22,136 nt of DNA from JACCYQ01 sp036675565. Lineage in GTDB: Bacteria; Bacteroidota; Bacteroidia; Chitinophagales; Chitinophagaceae. The notes below the pieces were generated by a model. It made no database searches. It saw only the letters and a list, made by a program, of their open reading frames with translations, and was not told the DNA's origin. Shown in pieces: positions 1-7,400 of this stretch (positions within the stretch are counted from its first letter, which is position 1; each line of letters starts with the position of its first letter). Made by a program: the position numbers and the translations under genes. The DNA lies in the NCBI GenBank assembly GCA_036675565.1, contig JAKFER010000235.1, positions 1 to 22,136 of the forward strand. Direction: 5' to 3'.

Positions 1-34
1 ATCCGAAATCAAGGATCACTATCTTTTCTGTCAT
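1..34 (-). CDS. guaA: GMP synthase (glutamine-hydrolysing), N-terminal fragment
   Basis: Only the first 11 codons are in the window; the gene runs off the left edge. Reading the minus strand from the ATG at 34-32 gives MTEKIVILDFG. This matches the conserved start of GuaA, where the ILDFG(SQYTQ) strand opens the class I glutamine amidotransferase domain. GMP synthase converts XMP to GMP in the cytoplasm using ATP and glutamine. The catalytic residues lie outside the window, so the call rests on this short but characteristic stretch and on the perfectly open frame. A -7-like box ends only five bases before the ATG, which supports this start. It is divergent from the DUF2807 gene at 186. Confidence 0.72.
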   Translation of the reverse strand, partial: MTEKIVILDFG

Positions 35-39
35 GGGCG

Positions 40-47
40 CGAAGGTA
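40..47 (-). promoter_or_regulatory. Possible -7 box of guaA promoter
   Basis: The minus strand reads TACCTTCG, one base away from the Bacteroidota -7 consensus TAnnTTTG. It is followed by CGCCC and then the guaA ATG. No TTG-type -33 box is obvious about 19-20 bases upstream. If it is used, transcription would start within a few bases of the start codon, giving an almost leaderless mRNA. The motif match is seen; promoter function is inferred. Confidence 0.4.
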
Positions 48-102
48 TGAAAAAGGCTTCGAGGGAATAATACCAGTCATACTCGTGATAACAAAAAAAT
101 TA

Positions 103-130
103 AGGTTATTTGGTAACCTGCCAACCAGGT
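103..130. other. Two overlapping, mutually exclusive hairpins between guaA and the DUF2807 gene
   Basis: AGGTTA (103-108) can pair with TAACCT (114-119). ACCTG (116-120) can instead pair with CAGGT (126-130). The two stems share bases 116-119, so only one can form at a time. The element lies 55 bases upstream of the DUF2807 start, in the divergent spacer. It could be an operator-like dyad or a chance arrangement; no regulator is identified. Confidence 0.3.
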
Positions 131-185
131 ATGGCGTCATAAATAAAAAATATATTTAATTACCTTAGAACACCAACTAACAATT

Positions 186-908
186 ATGCAAAAAATATTA
201 TTATTCGCCTTAGTCGTATTAATGACCGCCACAAGCTGCCGCCAGATTTTCGCCAAACGTGTAATAGGGAACGGTAGCGTAGGAACCGAAACCCGCCAGG
301 TTTCTAATTTTAACAGCATTGATGTCAGTGGAGCCATTGATGTTTATGTTAGCCAAAGCCCGGAAAGTTCTATTAGAATTGAAGGTGACAACAACCTGCT
401 GGAATATGTAGAAGTATATGAGGAAGGTGGCACATTGCGGATCCATACCCGCAAAGGTGTGAATATGAAACCCAGCCGTTCCATTAAAGTACACGTCTCA
501 AATCCTGATTTTAAAGGATTTGAAGCATCCGGAGCTTGCAATATTATTGGGCAAAATATGATTAAAACTTCTGGAAATGTTAGGATTGACCTTTCTGGTT
601 CCAGCGATGTCGATATGCAGATTGATGCACCAAGGATAGACACCGAAGTATCCGGGGCTGGTTCAGTAAAATTATCAGGAAAGACCAAAGATTTTACGGT
701 TGATGGCTCAGGAAGTACGAATGTGAAATGTTTTGACCTGTTGGCTGAAAATGTACGCATTGACATTTCCGGGGCAGGCGATGCCCAGGTTTTTGCCAGT
801 GTTAAACTGGATGTTGATGTAAGTGGTGCAGGTAATGTCAGGTACAGGGGCAATGCCAATGTAACCCAGGATATCAGTGGCGCTGGAAGTGTTAAAAAGC
901 AAGATTAA
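186..908 (+). CDS. DUF2807 head GIN domain-containing protein (putative auto-transporter adhesin family)
   Basis: This 240-residue exported protein has a short hydrophobic leader ending MTATSC (Cys18), probably a lipoprotein signal of the relaxed Bacteroidota kind; a lipid anchor is inferred. The rest is a repeat protein. SGA/SGS/SGAG turns occur at residues 48, 115, 137, 156, 175, 195, 213 and 231. From residue 115 on they are about 18-22 residues apart and flanked by alternating hydrophobic strand residues such as DVDM, SVKL and NVRY. This pattern is typical of the DUF2807 family, which folds as a right-handed beta-solenoid. Family members are annotated as putative adhesins, but the function is not established. 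It is followed by its own terminator, so it looks monocistronic. The ATG at 186 gives a proper signal peptide and is the first in frame. Confidence 0.85.
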   Translation: MQKILLFALVVLMTATSCRQIFAKRVIGNGSVGTETRQVSNFNSIDVSGAIDVYVSQSPESSIRIEGDNNLLEYVEVYEEGGTLRIHTRKGVNMKPSRSIKVHVSNPDFKGFEASGACNIIGQNMIKTSGNVRIDLSGSSDVDMQIDAPRIDTEVSGAGSVKLSGKTKDFTVDGSGSTNVKCFDLLAENVRIDISGAGDAQVFASVKLDVDVSGAGNVRYRGNANVTQDISGAGSVKKQD

Positions 909-924
909 AAACATAGTTATAGAA

Positions 925-949
925 GGCCGGGCTAGCCCCGGTCTTTTTT
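925..949 (+). terminator. Rho-independent terminator of the DUF2807 gene
   Basis: A 7-bp stem, GGCCGGG (925-931) with CCCGGTC (937-943, one G-T pair), has a five-base loop and is followed by a run of Ts. It lies 16 bases after the DUF2807 stop and before the next gene's start at 997. Confidence 0.85.
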
Positions 950-996
950 ATTGGGATAAGTCGGAATCATTTTTGCACATTAAGGAGAAAAAAAGC

Positions 997-1890
997 ATGA
1001 GTAACGGCGACAGGTCTTCTTTCCTTGATATTATAATAGGTGTTTTGTGTATTGTTTTGGCTTTACCCATATTTATACTGGTACATCAGCAAATTCCTAA
1101 TCCTGACTGGCCTTACCATGCCGACAGGATTTTACTGATGATCTCCATCATTCTTTTATTATTCCTGGTTATTCGCTTGTTCAGGGTTTTGATATTAGTG
1201 GCGATTTTGGCAGCTTGTGGCTGGTTGATCTATGGCAGCCTGAATGGTGGTTATAGTTTCAATGATGTGTATTATGACTATCGGGCTATGATTTATGGAA
1301 TGAAGGATGATCCGAATTTTGCAGGACTCATTACCAATGGCGGATCTTCATTTCCTTATCGCGGGGAATTTGTTTCTGCCATGGATGAAAAAAGTCCCGC
1401 CGTCAGGCAGTTTGCTGTTTCGGCTATCAATGAACATTTTAAAGCAGAGCAACAGGAGTTTGAAGAATACCGCTCAATTATTCAAAGCTTTGCCATATTT
1501 AAAAAAATAAATACTCATTGGAATTATGTTGATGATCCTCAAAGCCGGGAATACTTTGCCAGTGCAAGTGAATCCGTAAAATTAATGGCAGGGGATTGTG
1601 ATGATCACTCCATATTGATGGCTGCAGCCATTGAATCTGTTGGGGGTAAACCCAGGTTAATCCATACGACCGGGCACATTTACCCGGAGTTATTAATTGG
1701 TAATAAAAATGACTTGGAGCAATTAAATTACCTGATCAAGCAAAAGCTGTTTGTAGATGAAAGCCGGGGACAAAGTATCAATTACCACCAGGATGATAAA
1801 GGGAATATCTGGTTGAATCTGGATTATACAGCCAAATATCCCGGTGGGCCATTTATGAAAGAAGAAATCCTCAATGTTATGACCTGGTAA
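997..1890 (+). CDS. Membrane-anchored transglutaminase-like (papain-fold) protein
   Basis: This 298-residue protein has hydrophobic segments at about 10-29, 45-61 and 62-81, then a soluble domain. That domain carries a transglutaminase-like Cys-His-Asp triad in the expected order: Cys201 in AGDCDDHS, His227 in TTGHIYPE and Asp276 in LNLDYTAKYPGG. Such domains act as peptidases or transamidases; the substrate here is unknown. The start at 997 is chosen for three reasons: a TAAGGAG-like ribosome binding site lies at 981-987 (unusual in this window); the longer in-frame start at 877 would overlap the DUF2807 gene; and the upstream frame reads through the terminator at 925-949. It converges on pbpC with only four bases between the two stop codons. 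No partner gene reveals its role. Confidence 0.8.
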   Translation: MSNGDRSSFLDIIIGVLCIVLALPIFILVHQQIPNPDWPYHADRILLMISIILLLFLVIRLFRVLILVAILAACGWLIYGSLNGGYSFNDVYYDYRAMIYGMKDDPNFAGLITNGGSSFPYRGEFVSAMDEKSPAVRQFAVSAINEHFKAEQQEFEEYRSIIQSFAIFKKINTHWNYVDDPQSREYFASASESVKLMAGDCDDHSILMAAAIESVGGKPRLIHTTGHIYPELLIGNKNDLEQLNYLIKQKLFVDESRGQSINYHQDDKGNIWLNLDYTAKYPGGPFMKEEILNVMTW

Positions 1891-1894
1891 GTGT

Positions 1895-4213
1895 TCAGAA
1901 ATTAATATGTGATACGTGGATATTGATATCTGCATTCCTGCCTTTGTCATCGGTGCAGGAGATCTTTACAATGCCTTCACCAGGCACAAAGAATAATTTT
2001 TCAGCAGCAGGGACTGATTTATAAAAACGGTTATTGATATACCAATAAACACGACTGACATCATTGGCTGTTTTGGCAAATAACTGGATGGGTTCAGGAT
2101 TTTTTTTGTTGATGAAATATTCACTTCCTTTAGATGGTGAGGTAATCAGGGGTGCATTATTACTGAAGATCTTTTCACAGCCAGGGTTATGCGCAGGAAT
2201 TTTTTCATATACCATGCCTTTTTCTGCAAAATAAAATTGCATGTCTGCATCCAGCCTGGTAAACATCTTTTTCCGGTAACCGTTTTCCGGAATACAGGAT
2301 TTACAATAAGACATTTTTTCATCAGCTGAAACAAACACTTCTTCAATATGCTCACAAGGAATATTGGATGAAATGAGGGGAATAAAATAATCAGTAACCA
2401 GGTTTTCACACAATGCCCCGGGAACCTTACCTGTTGCAGAGCATACCTGCCTTACTTCAAGATCACCCGGCACCTGGAACCATTCTCCGTCGTTTTGATA
2501 GTCCAGCGTATTAAATATTTTGAACAGCAGTGGCGTGGCAATTTCTGCTCCACTTAAAGCCGGAGCACCCTCACCTGAAAAATTACCTGTCCACACACCG
2601 ATGGTGAAGTTTTTATTATATCCAATACTCCATCCATCCCGACGTCCATAGGATGTCCCGGTTTTCCAGGCAATTTTTGGCATATGTTCCGTAGCCTGCC
2701 AGTTAATAGGGAAATCGGGCCGGTTTACTTTAGAAAGCATTTCATTCACCAGGTAAGAGGCTTCAGCACTGATGATCTGTTTTTTTTCTGTGGTTATATC
2801 ATTCCTGGTAAAAGCGGGTGAAATGAAATTACCCTCGTTTGCAAAAACACTATACAATGCCGTTAGTTCTTCCAGCGTAGTTCCACAGCCGCCTAATATC
2901 ATCGAAAGTCCCAGCTTATACTGGTCTTTTTTAACCTGGGTAAAATGACAATCAACCAGTTTTTTTACCAGTTCATCTTTTCCAACCTGCTCCAGGCTTT
3001 TAACGGCAGGTATATTTAATGAATGCTCCAACGCATATTGCATAGTAACAAATCCATTGAACGCCCGGTTATAATTTTCAGGTGCATAACCCTGGTAACT
3101 AACCGGTACATCGGTCATAACCGTTTTAGGGGTCAGCATGCCTTCATCCATGGCAATAGCATACAACAAAGGTTTCAACGTGCTGCCCGGTTGTCTTACA
3201 GCATCAGCGCCATTTACCTGTCCGCCATCAAGTGTATCAGTAAAATCTCCCGAACCAATATAACTGGTAACCTTATGCGTTTTATTATCAATCACTACTA
3301 CGGCTGCATTTCTTATTTGCATCAATCGAAGATTACGCACATAATCTTTTACCAGTTTCTCAATTTTTAACTGGTTATTTAAATTGATGTTTGTTCTGAT
3401 AAGCGATGATAAAGATGCTTTTTTCAATTTGTATGATAAGTGATGAACATAACGTGGCACTTCGCCCCGTTTAGCAAGTAGGGGTTCGTTCAATGCATCT
3501 TCAATTTCTTTTTTGGTAAAAACTTCATCAGCTGCAAATTTTTGAAGCCAGCGGTTTCTTTCCCGGATGATCAGTTCATTGTTTTTCCCCATCACCAGTG
3601 AAGATGGCCGGTTAGGTATAATGGATAATGCCGTTATCTCGGCCAGTGAAAGATGATCAGGGCTTTTATTAAAATATAATAAAGCGGCTGTTTTCACACC
3701 TTCAATATTGCCGCCGTAGGAAAGGCGGTTCAGGTAAAGTTGAAAGATTTCGTCCTTTGAATATTTCAATTCTAATTGAACGGCACGGAAAGATTCAACC
3801 AATTTGTTCCAACCATTTCTTTTTGCGGGCCTCATCATCCTGGCTACCTGCATAGTGATGGTTGAAGCACCTGAAGTGCGTTTTCCGCGAATCATGTTTT
3901 TAAAAAAAGCACGTCCAACTGCCACCGGGTTTATTCCAGGGTGATAATAAAAATATTTGTCCTCTTTTGCCAGGATGGTTTTTTTTAATAGGGGTGAAAT
4001 TTCTTCCAGCTCAGATCTCATACGCCATTTTTCATCTTTGGTTAAATAGGCATGTATCACTTCATCCCGGTCATCTGTTATTATTGTGGAATATTCCACC
4101 TCGGCAGGGAGCGGAAATATAAAGTGCAGGATTAAAAATACCAGTAAGAAAAATAATCCCAGCAAACCAGCTCTTTTCGCAAAGCGAATCATATTTTTTT
4201 GGGCGATGATCAT
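1895..4213 (-). CDS. pbpC: Penicillin-binding protein 1C (bifunctional transglycosylase/transpeptidase)
   Basis: This 772-residue inner-membrane protein has one N-terminal membrane anchor (about 15-34) and acts in the periplasm. The GT51 glycosyltransferase domain follows: EDKYFY with catalytic Glu84, GASTITMQVARMM at 115-127, and the downstream LNRLSYGG block. The transpeptidase domain has all three penicillin-binding motifs: STLK (nucleophile Ser344), SLN (398-400) and KTG (517-519). A C-terminal region from about 690 matches the BiPBP_C immunoglobulin-like domain that separates PBP1C from PBP1A/1B. It polymerises and crosslinks peptidoglycan. The neighbour is the alpha-2-macroglobulin gene; this pairing is known (E. 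coli pbpC-yfhM), but here the genes are divergent instead of co-transcribed. A second ATG at 4192-4190 would remove only seven residues and is an equally possible start. No terminator is visible after the stop. Confidence 0.95.
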   Translation of the reverse strand: MIIAQKNMIRFAKRAGLLGLFFLLVFLILHFIFPLPAEVEYSTIITDDRDEVIHAYLTKDEKWRMRSELEEISPLLKKTILAKEDKYFYYHPGINPVAVGRAFFKNMIRGKRTSGASTITMQVARMMRPAKRNGWNKLVESFRAVQLELKYSKDEIFQLYLNRLSYGGNIEGVKTAALLYFNKSPDHLSLAEITALSIIPNRPSSLVMGKNNELIIRERNRWLQKFAADEVFTKKEIEDALNEPLLAKRGEVPRYVHHLSYKLKKASLSSLIRTNINLNNQLKIEKLVKDYVRNLRLMQIRNAAVVVIDNKTHKVTSYIGSGDFTDTLDGGQVNGADAVRQPGSTLKPLLYAIAMDEGMLTPKTVMTDVPVSYQGYAPENYNRAFNGFVTMQYALEHSLNIPAVKSLEQVGKDELVKKLVDCHFTQVKKDQYKLGLSMILGGCGTTLEELTALYSVFANEGNFISPAFTRNDITTEKKQIISAEASYLVNEMLSKVNRPDFPINWQATEHMPKIAWKTGTSYGRRDGWSIGYNKNFTIGVWTGNFSGEGAPALSGAEIATPLLFKIFNTLDYQNDGEWFQVPGDLEVRQVCSATGKVPGALCENLVTDYFIPLISSNIPCEHIEEVFVSADEKMSYCKSCIPENGYRKKMFTRLDADMQFYFAEKGMVYEKIPAHNPGCEKIFSNNAPLITSPSKGSEYFINKKNPEPIQLFAKTANDVSRVYWYINNRFYKSVPAAEKLFFVPGEGIVKISCTDDKGRNADINIHVSHINF

Positions 4214-4401
4214 TTATTAAATCAACTTCAAAATGCTTTGGAAAGTTAAGGATCAATTTTATTCTAAATTCACCCAGGAAAATTCTCACATTCTTTTATG
4301 GATTATGATTATTAATTAATCTATAAAATATTCACCTTTAAGTTTGACGATGATGTTGTCATTTAATTTTATTTATCTTTCTCTATATTAACCTACTCAT
4401 T
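4214..4401. promoter_or_regulatory. Shared divergent promoter region of pbpC and the alpha-2-macroglobulin gene
   Basis: This is a 188-base AT-rich spacer. Two near-matches to TAnnTTTG are present, both with C as the last base: TAACTTTC on the minus strand (4241-4248, toward pbpC) and TATCTTTC on the plus strand (4374-4381, toward the macroglobulin gene). Neither has a well-spaced TTTG -33 box, so both are weak candidates. No clear shared operator dyad is seen. Confidence 0.35.
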
Positions 4402-7400
4402 ATGCGTTTTAGCATTTTAACTGCTGCTTGTTTGTTTCTTTTATTATCTATGTTGGTAACCAGTTCCTGTAACCGGGATGCTGTAAGCCTGGCTTATACC
4501 AATGCCAAAGAAGAAGTGCCACAAACAGGTAATCTTATTTTTCGTTTCAATAAACCGGTGATGAATGATTCTTTGTTGAATGTTTGGGATTCAACTGAAT
4601 ACATTTCCTTTGATCCCAAAATCCCAGGGCGCTTTCGCTGGGAAAGTCCGGATCAACTGGTTTTTTCTCCTGCCCGCCCTTTATTACCAGCTACTTCGTA
4701 TAAGGCCAAAGTTACACCTGAAGTTTTACGATATACAAGTTTTGATAAAGTAGAAGATGCAAATGATATAAAATTTCACACACCTATGCTGGCCCTTGAT
4801 CAAACAGGTGTTACCTGGGTATTGATAGATGAAAGCACCCGTGCTGCGGTACCACAGGTTAGTCTTTTATTTAATTACCCTGTTGATCCGGCTGAATTAA
4901 AAGACAAACTAAAAATTGAAGTTGAAGGAAAGGAAATCGGTTATAGTTTTCAAACAGTGTCTGCATCTAATGAGATCAATATCCGTTTACATGATATTAA
5001 AGTAGAAGATAAAGAATTTACGACTGTAGTTAATATCAGTAAAGGATTAAAGCCATCTGAAGGGAAAAATGAAATAAAAGAAGATATCAGCAGCCATTTT
5101 ATAATTCCTTCTCCTTTTATTTTAAATATTCAAAATGTAATAGCGGAACATGATGGCACTGCAGGATTGGTACGAGTAGTTACTACGCAACAAATAGCAT
5201 CTGCAAATCTTTCAAATTATTTAAAAATCGATCCCGCTGTTACATTCACAACAGAGATAAGTGATAATGGATTTATTGTGCGCAGCAACCAATTTGATGC
5301 AGATAAGGCATATACGTTCCAGGTTTTAAAAGGCTTGCGCGGAAGTGTAGGTGGTGTATTAAAAGAAGATTATGAAGGTGATCTTGGATTCGGGCAGTTG
5401 GAAGCGGATATCGCTTTTACCAATAACAAGGCGGTGTATCTCTCAAAAAAGGGAGCCGGTAATATTGAAGTCATTCTTACCAATGTTCCTAAAATTAAAC
5501 TGGTGGTTTCAAAGATCTATGAGAATAATTTAGTGCATGCACAGCGCTTTGGATACTACCCGGATGAATCTGAAGATGCCCGTTATGCATCCTACGAAGA
5601 TGAAAGTAATTATGCCGATGCCACTTTGGGCGATGTGATCTTTGAAAAAGAAATTGAAACCAGCACATTACCAAAGAGTGGAATAGCCCGCTTATTAAAC
5701 ATTTCACAATTTGCCGACAGGTTGCCGGAGTTTAAAGGCATTTACCATGTGATGGTTAGAAGCACAGAAGATTATTGGGTGAAAAGCAGCCGCTACATTT
5801 CTGTTTCTGATATAGGTATGATTGCAAAAGAGGGGCAGGATAAAATTTTCGTTTTTGCTAATTCACTGAAAACAGCGGAAAGCATGAATGATGTGCAGGT
5901 GAATGTATATGGTTACAATAATCAATTGATCGGCAGTGGCGTTACTAACGGTGAAGGTGTAGCCGAAATTGATTTCAGTCGTAACGATGCAAAAGGGTTC
6001 AGGCCTGCCATGATCATAGCTAAAACGGGTGATGATTTCAATTACCTGCCATTCAACGATACAAGGATCAATACTTCGCGGTTTGATGTTGGCGGAAAGC
6101 GAATGAATCCCACAGGCATGGACGCATTTATTTATGCAGAAAGAGATATTTACCGCCCGGGTGAATCAGTTCGTTTTTCAGTTATCCTTCGGAACAGTGA
6201 ATGGCAAAGCCCGGGTGATATCCCACTAAAATTCAAATTTCTTTATCCGAATGGGAAAGAATTTAAATCGTTCCGCAAAAATCTGAACGAAGAAGGTTCA
6301 ATGGAATCAACGATCGATTTGCCAGTATCTGCCATTACAGGGACTTACAACCTGGAAGTTTATTCTTCTAATGACATTCTGCTTTCTACCCAAAATTTTA
6401 TGGTTGAAGAATTTGTTCCCGACAGGATTAAGGTTACTGCAACTTTAGATAAAAAGGAATTGGCGCCTGGTCAATCAACAAACCTAATGATCCATGCCCT
6501 TAATTTTTTTGGTCCCCCTGCTGCAAACAGGAATTATGAAACCGATATACAGATAAAGCAAAAGAAATTTTCGGCAAAAAAATTCCCGGACTATGATTTC
6601 TCTCTTGCGAATCAGAATACGTTTTTTGGTAAGGAGTTAAAAGAAGGTAAAACAGATGCATCGGGTAATGCCTCCATTACTTATGAGGTTCCTGCATTAT
6701 ATGCGAACATGGGATTACTCCAAGCGGATTTCTACACTACTGTTTTTGATGAAACGGGTCGCCCGGTTAGTCGCCAAACACCGGTAGAAATTTTTACACA
6801 GGAAGTTTTCTTTGGATTAAAGAATGATTACTCAACTTATTTCCCGTTGAACAGGCCGGTAAAATTTGGCATTTTATCAGTAAATAAAAATGGAAGTCCG
6901 GTAAAAAGCACTGCACGGATAGTGATGGTAAAAAAAGAATACAAAACACAACTGGTTCGCAGTGGCAGTTATTTCAGGTATGAATCTCAAAGACAGGATA
7001 AGATCGTTTCGGATTTGCAAAAAGAAATCAGTGGGGAAGTAGTTCATACTTATACGCCTGTAACACCAGGGGATTATGAATTACGAATTTATAAGCCCGG
7101 TGCTTCCGCATACATCAGCAAATCCTTTTACAGTTATGGGTCCTGGGGTAATAATTACAGTAATGCTTTTGAAGTGAACCGGGATGGAAATATTGATATT
7201 GAAACAGATAAAGAAGAATACACAACCGGGGATCATTTAAAACTATTATTCAAGGCGCCTTTCAATGGCAAAATGCTGGTTACCTTGGAGAATAATGGCG
7301 TTGTTGATTACCGTTATATTGAAGTAAAGAATCGTACGGCCAGTATGGAACTGCCTGTAAAAGATGTGCATTTGCCAAATATTTATATCACTGCAACTTT

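Noticed and set aside
877..996. Extending the transglutaminase-like gene upstream to the in-frame ATG at 877
   Set aside because: It would overlap the DUF2807 gene by 32 bases and translate through the terminator stem. The ATG at 997 has a TAAGGAG site and starts a sensible membrane segment.
4071..4289. Small minus-strand ORF across the pbpC start and upstream spacer
   Set aside because: It overlaps the pbpC N-terminus in another frame, and its sequence looks like noise with no recognisable domain.
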